This document shows, piece after piece, positions 1-8,743 of a stretch of 45,485 bases of DNA. The stretch is taken from the NCBI RefSeq assembly GCF_002272015.1, contig NZ_NPBY01000055.1:1-45485 (forward strand), given 5' to 3'. The stretch comes from Paenibacillus campinasensis (GTDB lineage: Bacteria; Bacillota; Bacilli; Paenibacillales; Paenibacillaceae). Positions within the stretch are counted from its first letter, which is position 1. The number at the start of each line of letters is the position of its first letter. The position numbers were made by a program, and so were the translations under genes. The notes beneath the pieces are model-generated. The model made no database searches, was not told the origin of the DNA, and worked only from the letters and a program-made list of their open reading frames with translations.

Positions 1-96
1 GTACTAGATATGCAAATTACAAGGCAGCGGCTTGTACCAGAAATAGTTAAAAGTGCGCTATCAGAGTTTCATTTCCGTTATATTAATCTATTCTAG
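1..96 (+). CDS. possible 3' end of an upstream gene (partial)
   Basis: The first reading frame is open from the window edge to a TAG at 94-96 and would encode 31 residues ending in FHFRYINLF. A run this short is expected by chance fairly often, and nothing in it is recognisable. It is listed only because the genes to the right are on the same strand and could belong to the same operon. No terminator separates it from the GH2 gene. Confidence 0.2.
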   Translation, partial: VLDMQITRQRLVPEIVKSALSEFHFRYINLF

Positions 97-170
97 GGGA
101 TGCCTATAATAAATTCAGATTTAGTAATTAAGTTTGATGCAGTTTTCTCAGTGAAATGGAGGAGAAGCGA

Positions 171-2630
171 GTGTTAAAGCAGGATTTTAACAAAGATTGG
201 ACATTCGGAAATAATATAAGCATCATTGAAGCTTCTACGAAGGGTATTAAGAAAAATTTAAAGCATGTGGATTTGCCCCATGATGCGATGATCTTGACGG
301 AGCGCTCCGCAGATAACCCTGCGGGTTCAGGAGGAGCATATTTTCAAGGCGGAAATTATGAGTATGTAAAGAAACTCATTTTACCAAAAGAGGATCAGGG
401 GAAAGTTGTCTTTCTAGAATTTGAAGGCGTTTACATGAATACTTTCGTTTATGTTAACGGTGATCTGGCAGGTAAAAATGATTACGGGTACACGAATTTC
501 TATGTGCAGATCAACGATTTTCTTCGCTACGGACAAGAGAACGAAGTTAAGGTTGTGGTGAAGAACGGCTCCCAACCCAATAGCCGTTGGTATACCGGCT
601 CAGGGATTTACCGTAATGTCAAGCTGATGAAAGCGGAACCGATTTATATTGCCATGGACGGCGTTCGGATTACAACAGTAGATGCAGAACCGGATCTGGC
701 CGTACTCCAAATTGAGGTCGCGATCAAAAATGAGAATCTGGGACTGCACACCGGTTATGCAATTACCACAATCAAGGACGCTGAAGAAAAAGTAGTAAGC
801 GAGGAGGCGACGAAATTCTCAGTAGCATCCCGAGGTGAGATATCGACCTGGCAGAGAATAACCCTGTCGTCTCCTAAACTCTGGGACACGGATAACCCGA
901 ATCTGTACACTTGTACTACAGTCATAAAGTTGAACGACAAGGTTGTGGACGAAGACATCACGACATTTGGTATACGCAAGCTGCAGCTGGACAGCGTTCA
1001 TGGCCTGCGCATCAATGGTAGGACGTTGAAGTTAAAGGGAGGATGCATTCACCATGATAACGGAGTCATTGGCGCCGTTGCCTTCAAAGACGCCGAAGAA
1101 CGTCGGATTCGTAAGCTAAAAGAAGCAGGTTACAATGCAATACGCGCTGCCCACCACCCGATGGGCAGAACGCTGTTGGATGCTTGCGATAAGCACGGTA
1201 TGCTTGTGATGGATGAATTGACCGACTGTTGGACGCACGGCAAAATCGATTATGACTACGCCACAACGTTTATAGAGCATTGGGAACAGGACGTGGAACG
1301 CATGATTGGCAAGGATTACAATCATCCTAGTGTTATCATGTATTCGATCGGTAATGAACTTGCGGAAATTGGTTCTCGACATGGTAACATTCTGGGCCGA
1401 AAAATTATTGAGAAGATTCGTTCACTGGATGACACCCGTTACATCACCAATGGCGTGAATCCAATCATGACCACCTTGGGAAGGATCAAAGAAATCGCCG
1501 TTGACCAGGGATTCTCCGAATTAAGCAGTTCGCTGGATAGCGGTGAGATTAATCAGGTTATGCAAGCGATGGGACCGCTTATGGGTCAATTTTCATCAAG
1601 TAACATCATTCAAGACATGATCGAGGAAGCACTGGGAGTGCTAGACATCGAAGGTTACAATTATTCACCTGAACGGTACCTCATTGAACACGAGAAGTCC
1701 AACAATAAAACCTTTGTTGGCGCAGAGTCACATCCGGCAGCACTGGATCATATCTGGGAAATTGTGAAAAATAACGGATTTGTATTGGGGGACTTTTCGT
1801 GGACCGCTTGGGATTACCTGGGTGAGGTTGGCATCGGCAAAGTCAGTTATGAAGGAGACCCAGGCATCCTTGTCTATGCACCATATCCGTGGATTACCGC
1901 CCAGACCGGGGATTTCGATATTACGGGTCACCGGCTTCCGATTTCCTATTGGCGTGAGATTGTGTGGGGTGGACGCGGTCACAAGCCCTACATTGCCGTG
2001 CAGAAACCTGAGTACTATGGTCGAGATGCAAAATTGAGCCTATGGGGATGGACGGATTCCATAAGCAGCTGGACATGGCCCGGTTGGGAGGGCAAAGGAG
2101 TCGTAGTTGAGGTATACTCGGATGCTGAGGAAGCAGAACTATTTATTAATGGTAAATCTCAAGGCAGGAAGACGGTTGGAGACGATTTCAAGAAATTATA
2201 TTGCAAGTGGGATACCACATTTGAGCCAGGGGAAGTTGAAGCTGTTGCTTACATCGGAGGCAAGGAAGTCGGACGTTACAACCTGAAGTCGGCCGGAGCG
2301 CCTCAGCTGAAAGTGACCAAGGAGCGCGAAGATCTGCGTGCAGGGTCAAACGATCTTTGCTACGTTAACATTGAACTTGTTGATGCCAGCGGAATCCTCA
2401 ATACGGCGGTGCAGCGGAAAGTTACAGTTGCCATTGAGGGACCAGCCGTCATTCAAGGCAGTGGAACGGGAAGAGCGAGAACGGAAGAGAACTATTTCGA
2501 TTCGATGCATGAGACTTACAACGGTCGAATGCAGGTCGTCGTTCGGGCTGGTGTGGAAAAAGGAACTGCTACGCTGATTATTTCCACTGAGAAATCAGAA
2601 AGCGTAACGATTGAAATACCTGTAGTGTAA
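171..2630 (+). CDS. glycoside hydrolase family 2 protein (beta-galactosidase/beta-glucuronidase type)
   Basis: A retaining exo-beta-glycosidase of 819 residues. It has an N-terminal sugar-binding jelly roll containing SRWYTGSGIYRNVKL, an immunoglobulin-like domain, a TIM barrel, and C-terminal beta domains of the DUF4982/GH2 C5 type. The barrel carries IMYSIGNE, whose Glu (codon 1356-1358) is the expected acid/base. GAESHP, whose Glu is at 1725-1727, is the expected nucleophile. There is no signal peptide, so it acts in the cytoplasm on imported oligosaccharides. The ATG at 156 lies inside the Shine-Dalgarno GGAGGAG (158-164); the GTG at 171 sits 8 bases behind GGAGG and is the better start. 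A -10-like TATAAT is at 105-110. The exact sugar specificity cannot be read from the sequence. It is followed by a terminator and a rhamnosidase on the same strand. Confidence 0.9.
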   Translation: MLKQDFNKDWTFGNNISIIEASTKGIKKNLKHVDLPHDAMILTERSADNPAGSGGAYFQGGNYEYVKKLILPKEDQGKVVFLEFEGVYMNTFVYVNGDLAGKNDYGYTNFYVQINDFLRYGQENEVKVVVKNGSQPNSRWYTGSGIYRNVKLMKAEPIYIAMDGVRITTVDAEPDLAVLQIEVAIKNENLGLHTGYAITTIKDAEEKVVSEEATKFSVASRGEISTWQRITLSSPKLWDTDNPNLYTCTTVIKLNDKVVDEDITTFGIRKLQLDSVHGLRINGRTLKLKGGCIHHDNGVIGAVAFKDAEERRIRKLKEAGYNAIRAAHHPMGRTLLDACDKHGMLVMDELTDCWTHGKIDYDYATTFIEHWEQDVERMIGKDYNHPSVIMYSIGNELAEIGSRHGNILGRKIIEKIRSLDDTRYITNGVNPIMTTLGRIKEIAVDQGFSELSSSLDSGEINQVMQAMGPLMGQFSSSNIIQDMIEEALGVLDIEGYNYSPERYLIEHEKSNNKTFVGAESHPAALDHIWEIVKNNGFVLGDFSWTAWDYLGEVGIGKVSYEGDPGILVYAPYPWITAQTGDFDITGHRLPISYWREIVWGGRGHKPYIAVQKPEYYGRDAKLSLWGWTDSISSWTWPGWEGKGVVVEVYSDAEEAELFINGKSQGRKTVGDDFKKLYCKWDTTFEPGEVEAVAYIGGKEVGRYNLKSAGAPQLKVTKEREDLRAGSNDLCYVNIELVDASGILNTAVQRKVTVAIEGPAVIQGSGTGRARTEENYFDSMHETYNGRMQVVVRAGVEKGTATLIISTEKSESVTIEIPVV

Positions 2631-2641
2631 GCGATAAGCAA

Positions 2642-2695
2642 AAACAGTTCCCCATCCTGGATCGCCAGATGATTCGGATGGGAAACTGTTTTTTT
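2642..2695 (+). terminator. rho-independent terminator after the GH2 gene
   Basis: AACAGTTCCCCATCC pairs with GGATGGGAAACTGTT with one mismatch, and a run of seven T follows. It lies just downstream of the GH2 stop codon and separates GH2 from the rhamnosidase transcript. Confidence 0.85.
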
Positions 2696-2963
2696 GTCAT
2701 ACGATTTAATAACCTTTACAGTTTTCTTAAGGATCCGAAAACAGTTTTTATAGAAGCGTTAAAAAGAATACAAGGTCGACGGCTTCAATTGCCATTACCC
2801 ATTGACGGCAGCATTTTTTGTTTTAGCTATGCTGACCCAATCATATTAAGAATACGATATGTATGCTTGTATTCCTCTATATCGTCGCCTAAATACGCCA
2901 ATCTATAATTAGGTAAGTGATGTGTGTGATGGATATTAAAAAAACTAATTCTGAGAGGTTCTC
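2696..2963 (+). promoter_or_regulatory. gene-free spacer with candidate sigma-A promoter for the rhamnosidase
   Basis: No gene is visible between the GH2 terminator and the rhamnosidase. TTGTAT at 2867-2872 and TAAATA at 2890-2895 are 17 bases apart and make a plausible moderate promoter about 70 bases before the start codon. GAGAGG at 2953-2958 is the ribosome binding site. No clear AraC half-sites were found by eye. Confidence 0.4.
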
Positions 2964-5792
2964 ATGAAAATTATTCATTTAAAAACCAACCGTGTGGTGA
3001 ATCCATTGGGCTTTGATTTAGGCAGACCGAGATTTTCATACACTGTAACCGATACGAAAGGCCAGAAGCAAGTGGCAGCCCGGTATGTTGTGGCGATTGA
3101 CGATGAATTCCAAAATGTCATATTTGACAGCGGGTCAAGGAAGGATATCAACAGTCTTGCCTTTGAGCTTCCGCTGGAATTGATACCGCGATGCCGCTAT
3201 TTTTGGCGTGTGGAGGTATGGGCGGATAATGGAGAACACGCCACAAGTGAGACTGCGTGGTTTGAGACAGCCAAGCTGAACGAAGCGTGGAAAGGGACAT
3301 GGATCACTCCGAAATTCAATAAGACCATTCATCCGATTTTAAAAAAATCGTTACTGCTGAAAGGCCCCGTTGCTTCGGCTCGAGTCTATGTATGTGGACT
3401 GGGGCTTTACGAAATATATATTAACGGTCTAAAAGCCGGAAACGAATTTCTGACACCTAACTTCAATAATTATCATAAATGGCTGCAATATCAAACATAT
3501 GATGTGACCGAACTTCTGCAAACAGGTCAGAATGAGATATCGGTAAGGCTTGGAAATGGCTTATACAAAGGGCGTTTTGGTTTTGACGGCCATTCGAGCG
3601 AGATCTACGGTAATACGTTTGCTCTTCTATATGAAATGGTTGTGACATACAGGGACGGCTCAACTGAGATCATAGTTTCCAATGACTCATGGACTGCGGA
3701 ACAAAGTCAAATTATATCGGGAAATTTATACGACGGTGAAATTTATGATGCAACTTTTCAAGCCTCTGAAAGCTATCCCGTTATAGAAGTTGAACTTGGC
3801 TATGATCGACTCAAGGCCAGGCTTAGTCTTCCTGTAGTGATCAAGGAGAAAAGGAAGCCTCTCGAAGTGATTCATACTCCTGCGGGCGAGACGGTCTTGG
3901 ATATGGGGCAGAACATGGTAGGCTGGATCGAATATCGGACCAACGCTCCCAAAGGAAGTATCATTCGGTTACAATACGGCGAAGTGCTACAGGAAGGAAA
4001 TTTCTACCGAGATAATTTGCGCACCGCAATGGCGGAACATCAATTTACGGCAGATGGACGGGAAACGATCGTTCGTCCTTACTTCACCTACTATGGATTC
4101 AGATATGTAAAGGTTGAAGGCTGGATCGGACAATTGAATTCTGAGGATTTTACTGGATGTGTTCTTTATTCGAACCTTGATGATACAGGGCATTTCGAGA
4201 CCGACAATTCTCTGATCAACCGCTTGTTTCAGAATGCAAAGTGGGGACAAAAGGGGAACTTCCTGGATGTTCCGACAGATTGCCCTCAGCGGGATGAACG
4301 AATGGGCTGGACGGGGGACGCTCAGGTATTCTCTGGTACCGCTTGTTTTAATATGGATTCCTATGCTTTTTTTAACAAGTATTGCTATGACCTTGGAAGT
4401 GAACAGGAGGAACGCCAAGGAGAGGTTCCGGTGGTTGTTCCTGCTGCTAATATTCGTGTGGGTGGTTCCAGCGCTTGGGGAGATGCGTCCGTAATTATTC
4501 CATGGAATGTATATCTACATTACGGAGATGTGACCATTCTTCAGCAGCAGTTTGAAAGCATGAAAGGATGGGCCGACTACATTATAAAAAAAGATACGGA
4601 CTCAGGGGGACGTAGACTATGGACGGTAGGGTTCCATTTTGGAGATTGGCTTTCCCTAGACAGCAGCAATCCGGATTCTCCTTTCGGCGGAACCGATAAG
4701 GATTTCATCGCCTCTGCGTACTACTGTTATTCAACAAACATTGTGGCCAAAGCAGCGAAGGTCTTAGGGCAGGAAGCAGAAGCGGCATACTATGAGCGTA
4801 TTTCAAAGGAAGTTAAAGTTGCAATTCAGGAGGAATTTTTTACTATAACAGGCCGGTTGGCGATCGATACACAAACTGCGTACGCAGTTGCGCTGTTTAT
4901 GGATTTGGTTCCAAAAGGCTACATCGACAAAGTGGTTAAGGCTATGCGAAAGCGTTTAAAAGCTGACCATAATCACCTGAAAACAGGGTTTGTCGGAACA
5001 CCTTACTTAAATCATGTACTGACAAATCATGGATGTAATGATCTTGCTTATACCTTACTGCTTAATGACGACTACCCGAGTTGGCTTTATGCCGTGAAGC
5101 TGGGTGCAACGACCATCTGGGAACGGTGGAATTCAATTCTACCAGACGGAACGATTAGCGGTACAGGCATGAATTCCTTAAACCATTATGCTTACGGCGC
5201 AATCGTAGAATGGATGTATCGTTGCATGGCGGGAATTAATCCCGTTGAGGAGGCCCCGGGTTTCCAGCGCGTGGAGCTCGTCCCGCAACCGGATAACCGG
5301 CTGAAGTGGGTGAAAGCAACAGTTGAAACCGCATCGGGCACCTATCGTAGCGGATGGGAGATTGATAAGGAAGGAAGGCTTGATTTTACTTTTGATATTC
5401 CTTTCAATGCATCTGCCCGTATACGATTACCCCATGCCCATTTAAAGGATTTAGAAATTAACGGTGTTACCTGGGAGTTTACTGACATAACCGGAGAACA
5501 ACTTGAGGAAGAGGTCCTATTGGAATTATTCAGTGGAAGCTATTCGATCAGCTATTCTCCGACCAAGAGTTATTTGAGGATATTTAGCACGAAAACTCCA
5601 CTAATTGAACTTTTGCACCACGATGAGGCTGCACCGCTCATACGGACAATGATGTCTGAACAGGTTAAAGTCAATCCGGATGATTTGGGCGCTTCAATGG
5701 GTAATTCCTCCCTCCGGGATTTGGCAGCGTTCTATTCATTGCCTACACATATTTTGGATCAAATGGATGAACGTTTAAGCCAAATAAAATAA
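2964..5792 (+). CDS. alpha-L-rhamnosidase, GH78
   Basis: An inverting alpha-L-rhamnosidase of 942 residues that removes terminal rhamnose from plant glycosides or rhamnogalacturonan fragments. The N-terminal half holds the family's beta-sandwich domains, including DMGQNMVGWIEYR. The (alpha/alpha)6 barrel starts near residue 410 and contains DVPTDCPQRDERMGWTGDAQ from residue 435, the strongest GH78 signature, with the acidic residues that bind rhamnose and act in catalysis. GATTIWERWNSILPDGT follows near the barrel end. After the C-terminal beta domain there is a tail of about 75 residues with STKTPLIELLHHDEAA and SLRDLAAF, which I recall from Firmicute members. There is no signal peptide, so it is cytoplasmic. 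The AraC gene follows 57 bases later and probably controls this locus. Confidence 0.95.
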   Translation: MKIIHLKTNRVVNPLGFDLGRPRFSYTVTDTKGQKQVAARYVVAIDDEFQNVIFDSGSRKDINSLAFELPLELIPRCRYFWRVEVWADNGEHATSETAWFETAKLNEAWKGTWITPKFNKTIHPILKKSLLLKGPVASARVYVCGLGLYEIYINGLKAGNEFLTPNFNNYHKWLQYQTYDVTELLQTGQNEISVRLGNGLYKGRFGFDGHSSEIYGNTFALLYEMVVTYRDGSTEIIVSNDSWTAEQSQIISGNLYDGEIYDATFQASESYPVIEVELGYDRLKARLSLPVVIKEKRKPLEVIHTPAGETVLDMGQNMVGWIEYRTNAPKGSIIRLQYGEVLQEGNFYRDNLRTAMAEHQFTADGRETIVRPYFTYYGFRYVKVEGWIGQLNSEDFTGCVLYSNLDDTGHFETDNSLINRLFQNAKWGQKGNFLDVPTDCPQRDERMGWTGDAQVFSGTACFNMDSYAFFNKYCYDLGSEQEERQGEVPVVVPAANIRVGGSSAWGDASVIIPWNVYLHYGDVTILQQQFESMKGWADYIIKKDTDSGGRRLWTVGFHFGDWLSLDSSNPDSPFGGTDKDFIASAYYCYSTNIVAKAAKVLGQEAEAAYYERISKEVKVAIQEEFFTITGRLAIDTQTAYAVALFMDLVPKGYIDKVVKAMRKRLKADHNHLKTGFVGTPYLNHVLTNHGCNDLAYTLLLNDDYPSWLYAVKLGATTIWERWNSILPDGTISGTGMNSLNHYAYGAIVEWMYRCMAGINPVEEAPGFQRVELVPQPDNRLKWVKATVETASGTYRSGWEIDKEGRLDFTFDIPFNASARIRLPHAHLKDLEINGVTWEFTDITGEQLEEEVLLELFSGSYSISYSPTKSYLRIFSTKTPLIELLHHDEAAPLIRTMMSEQVKVNPDDLGASMGNSSLRDLAAFYSLPTHILDQMDERLSQIK

Positions 5793-5849
5793 CATTCATC
5801 AGGTTTAACGACAGATATTCCCGAAAAAGCTATTTAGGGGATGAGAGAA

Positions 5850-6779
5850 ATGAAGTACTTATACAAAAAAGAATTAATCAAATATACAGATAACCTGTCC
5901 ATCAAAATGTACGTTTGTCGAATAGAAACTGTTCCTTTACATTGGCATCAAGAGTTGGAAATTATCATGTTAGTTAAAGGCGATCTCCAAGTTCATGTGG
6001 AAACCCATGACTATTGTATGCAAAAAGGCGATCTAATCTTGATTAACTCGAATAACGTTCACTCCTTTACGGGTACGGATTATCAAAATTTAGCCGTGAT
6101 CATACAAATGGATATGAATATGTTCCAGAATCTTCATCCCCAAATTGAGAAAATGGAGTTTATTTGTAATAGTGTTACGGATCTAAAATCACTGGACAAA
6201 TATGCTACATTAAAAAGTTTTTTAATAAATATTTTACGAGTATTTCATACTAAAGAGACAGGATTTATTATTGAGATTTCCATTATCCTACAGCAAATTA
6301 TCCTCAGTCTTATCAGAGAATTTGAAATAAATATGATTGATGAAGATAATCTGGAAAAATCAAATGACAACCTGAAAAGGTTAGAACGAATCCTAGATTA
6401 TATCGATCTAAACTATAACAGGAAGATAACTTTGGAGGAAATATCCAATCATGAGTATCTAAGTAAGTATTATTTCTCTCATTTCTTCAAAAATAAGATG
6501 GGGATGAGTTTTCAATCCTATTTAAAATATGTACGGTTAAGAAAGGCTTATGAAATGCTCTTGCACACCAATGAAAGAGTAATTGACGTTGCAATGATGA
6601 ATGGGTTTGCTAATTCCCAGATTTTCGCTTCCAGCTTCAAGGAGCAATATGGAATGACACCAAAACAGCTTAGAATAGAGTCCAAGCATGGGAAGCTGGA
6701 GTTGAAGAACGATGACAAAGTTCAAGATCACAAATATGTTGATGAAGATATTAAACAGGCACTTAATTTATTGAAGTAA
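5850..6779 (+). CDS. AraC family transcriptional regulator (cupin plus AraC HTH)
   Basis: A sugar-type AraC activator of 309 residues. The N-terminal cupin carries LHWHQELEIIMLVKGD and KGDLILINSNNVHSF, which form the effector pocket. The C-terminal part, roughly residues 185-285, holds the double helix-turn-helix, with ITLEEISNHEYLSKYYFSHF in the first and VAMMNGFANSQIFASSFKEQ in the second. The ATG at 5841 touches GGGG at 5837-5840; the ATG at 5850 is spaced correctly and is preferred. It lies directly downstream of the GH78 gene on the same strand, with a strong terminator after it, so it is probably co-transcribed with and regulates the rhamnosidase. The effector is not visible. Confidence 0.92.
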   Translation: MKYLYKKELIKYTDNLSIKMYVCRIETVPLHWHQELEIIMLVKGDLQVHVETHDYCMQKGDLILINSNNVHSFTGTDYQNLAVIIQMDMNMFQNLHPQIEKMEFICNSVTDLKSLDKYATLKSFLINILRVFHTKETGFIIEISIILQQIILSLIREFEINMIDEDNLEKSNDNLKRLERILDYIDLNYNRKITLEEISNHEYLSKYYFSHFFKNKMGMSFQSYLKYVRLRKAYEMLLHTNERVIDVAMMNGFANSQIFASSFKEQYGMTPKQLRIESKHGKLELKNDDKVQDHKYVDEDIKQALNLLK

Positions 6780-6784
6780 AACGT

Positions 6785-6827
6785 AAGACCAACTTCCAAA
6801 GTTCACTTTGTAGGTTGGTCTTTATTT
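6785..6827 (+). terminator. terminator after the AraC gene
   Basis: AAGACCAAC pairs perfectly with GTTGGTCTT, an inner CAAAG/CTTTG stem continues it, and TTTATTT follows. It ends the sugar-utilisation block. Confidence 0.88.
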
Positions 6828-6909
6828 AAGCAGTATTACTCGGACTCGTCTTCAAACTCAAGCAAGCCACACCATAGAACGCAACACAGGCTTATGTCAT
6901 TTCTTGAGC

Positions 6910-7350
6910 CTATTGCAAAGCAGTTGTAAGTAAAGTGTTCATCTCATCAGCAGATTCTTGCATGCCCCGCATCATCCACTCTACAATCCAGCCATATAGT
7001 CCATAGGCAAAGAAAGACTTTCTATAGGCATCTATGTTTGATGATTCACCCTTGGGGCCGCAGATATCCAAAATGGTATCAAGAATCAATTCTGTCAGAT
7101 GGTTACGGTACAAAAGCAGATAGAAATTGTCGTTGTCCTTATAGTGCTGAAACAGACTGCCAAAAAGGTTTTGCGGATTGGAGTTGGGGTTACTTTCAAA
7201 TTCAGCTCCCCATTTTTGTGTCAGATACATAATGTGCTGTCTGAGGACATCTGTTTTATCAGTGAAATTACGATAGAAGGATGCTCTGCCAACCTCAGCA
7301 GTCATTGTTATTTCGCTGATGGAAATGTCAGACAAAGTACGTTTCTGCAT
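6910..7350 (-). CDS. TetR/AcrR family regulator; N-terminal start unclear
   Basis: From the ATG at 7350 this encodes 146 residues: the end of a TetR DNA-binding domain (ISISEITMTAEVGRASFYRNF) and a ligand domain ending in a helix with YGLYGWIVEWMMRG. The ATG start would omit helix 1. The frame stays open upstream and reads NNQQKNRYVKEQITTTLIQL, a normal TetR helix 1, but without ATG, GTG or TTG; the only candidates are ATT at 7413, ATC at 7416 or 7419, or a distant CTG. AAAGGA lies a few bases upstream of these. The gene therefore uses a rare start or has lost its start by a small mutation. It is divergent from two hydrolases and faces a palindrome at their promoter, so it is probably their repressor and an autorepressor. 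Confidence 0.85.
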   Translation of the reverse strand: MQKRTLSDISISEITMTAEVGRASFYRNFTDKTDVLRQHIMYLTQKWGAEFESNPNSNPQNLFGSLFQHYKDNDNFYLLLYRNHLTELILDTILDICGPKGESSNIDAYRKSFFAYGLYGWIVEWMMRGMQESADEMNTLLTTALQ

Positions 7351-7455
7351 AAGCTGAATGAGTGTAGTCGTAATCTGTTCTTTTACATATCGGTTCTTCT
7401 GTTGATTATTAATGATGATACATTCCTTTGCTTTTGTCTCATTTTTGGTGGTTGC

Positions 7456-7486
7456 ATTGACGATCAGTCAATTAGGTTGATACAAT
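7456..7486 (+). promoter_or_regulatory. promoter with overlapping TetR-type operator for the hydrolase pair
   Basis: TTGACG (7457-7462) and TACAAT (7481-7486) are 18 bases apart and face right. The dyad ATTGAC-GATCA-GTCAAT (7456-7472), with perfect 6-bp arms, covers the -35 box. A repressor bound here would block RNA polymerase. The adjacent divergent TetR gene is the obvious candidate repressor. Confidence 0.7.
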
Positions 7487-7541
7487 TGTCACATCGAAAG
7501 AAGACTACAATAAATAATTCAATTTGTCAAGGGAGTAATGT

Positions 7542-8693
7542 ATGGAAAAGTCAAATGGAAAGAAACGGAATATTCTGCGGAATATAATGATAGGCATTTT
7601 TTTATTGATTGTGGTTTTGGCTATTGTAGTTTTTGTTATGCTAAAAAACTCCGTTCTCATCAGCTTTCCTGAATTGAAGGGAAGCCCGGAAGTAGGAGAG
7701 TGGTATGCTATTACGCCGGAAGAAGCAAAATCGTCTGATGGGAGCGAATGGAATGGTTTCATTCGTTTAGGAAGTGAAAACAAGGTTATGGTTTATTTCT
7801 TTGGTGGTGGAGCAAGTATAAATGAATACACTGCAGCGCATCCAAAAGACTTTTATGCAGATGTGGTAAAAAACCAAGATTTCGTCGCTAAGATGGGAAT
7901 TGCAAGTGATACAGAAGATAACCCATTTAAAGATTGGACAATCCTTGTTCTTCCATACAGTACAGGCGATTTTCATTCAGGAACAGGTGAATATGCCTAT
8001 TCGGATGACAAGGGGAACTCAAAAACGTTATATCATTATGGCTATACTAATTTTTCTCTTTTCATGAAGGAGGCAGTAAAGTATACTGGCACGCCGGATA
8101 CACTCCTTGTTACTGGATTTTCTGCTGGGGGATTTGGAACATCACTACTTGCAGATGATGTTATTGATTATTATCAATCAACCTCAAATGTTACAGTTGC
8201 TGTTGACAGTTCTTTGCTGCTCACAGATGATTGGCAGGATATATCTGAGAATGTCTGGAAATCCCCAAAAACAATTTCTGAACGTCTCAATACGGACAAT
8301 ATCGTGCTTGACAGCCTGACGGCATTATATGACAAACGTGGAGATAGCGTAAAAATATTATTTGATAGTTCTGTACGGGATGGGGAGCTGGCAAAGTGGC
8401 AAGCTTACCTTGATCACGGAGAAATGTCGGCAACCGATAAAAGTGGTGATGTTTTTCAGTCAAATCTGAAATCAATGGTTGAAGGGCTTCAAGACAATAT
8501 ACCGGGCGTGGGAATCTACATCTGGGATGGTCTGTCTTATGATAAGGAGATAAACCTGACACAACACACAATCATTTCAAGCAATGTTTTTGATAAATTA
8601 AATGGCAACAAAAGCATAAGCGATTGGATATTAGATGCAGTAAATGGTGATGTCCATAATTATGGAATTGAATTATTAGAAAAAGAATATTGA
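7542..8693 (+). CDS. membrane-anchored pectinacetylesterase-like alpha/beta hydrolase
   Basis: A 383-residue protein with an uncleaved membrane anchor at about residues 11-33, so the enzyme domain should face outside. VYFFGGGAS (84-92) looks like the oxyanion-hole strand. Next comes VLPYSTGDFHSGTG, then TGFSAGGFG, with the nucleophile Ser at residue 194. This order resembles pectinacetylesterase-like serine hydrolases, which remove acetyl groups from pectin; the substrate here is unproven. A C-terminal TQHTII could supply the catalytic His. The start is set by GGGAG at 7531-7535. It is the first gene behind the TetR-controlled promoter, and a second hydrolase follows 50 bases later. It is visibly more A+T rich than most of the window. 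Confidence 0.75.
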   Translation: MEKSNGKKRNILRNIMIGIFLLIVVLAIVVFVMLKNSVLISFPELKGSPEVGEWYAITPEEAKSSDGSEWNGFIRLGSENKVMVYFFGGGASINEYTAAHPKDFYADVVKNQDFVAKMGIASDTEDNPFKDWTILVLPYSTGDFHSGTGEYAYSDDKGNSKTLYHYGYTNFSLFMKEAVKYTGTPDTLLVTGFSAGGFGTSLLADDVIDYYQSTSNVTVAVDSSLLLTDDWQDISENVWKSPKTISERLNTDNIVLDSLTALYDKRGDSVKILFDSSVRDGELAKWQAYLDHGEMSATDKSGDVFQSNLKSMVEGLQDNIPGVGIYIWDGLSYDKEINLTQHTIISSNVFDKLNGNKSISDWILDAVNGDVHNYGIELLEKEY

Positions 8694-8743
8694 TAGTCTT
8701 CAGAAATTTTATACCTACATGAAAAGCAGATAAGGAGAAGTTT

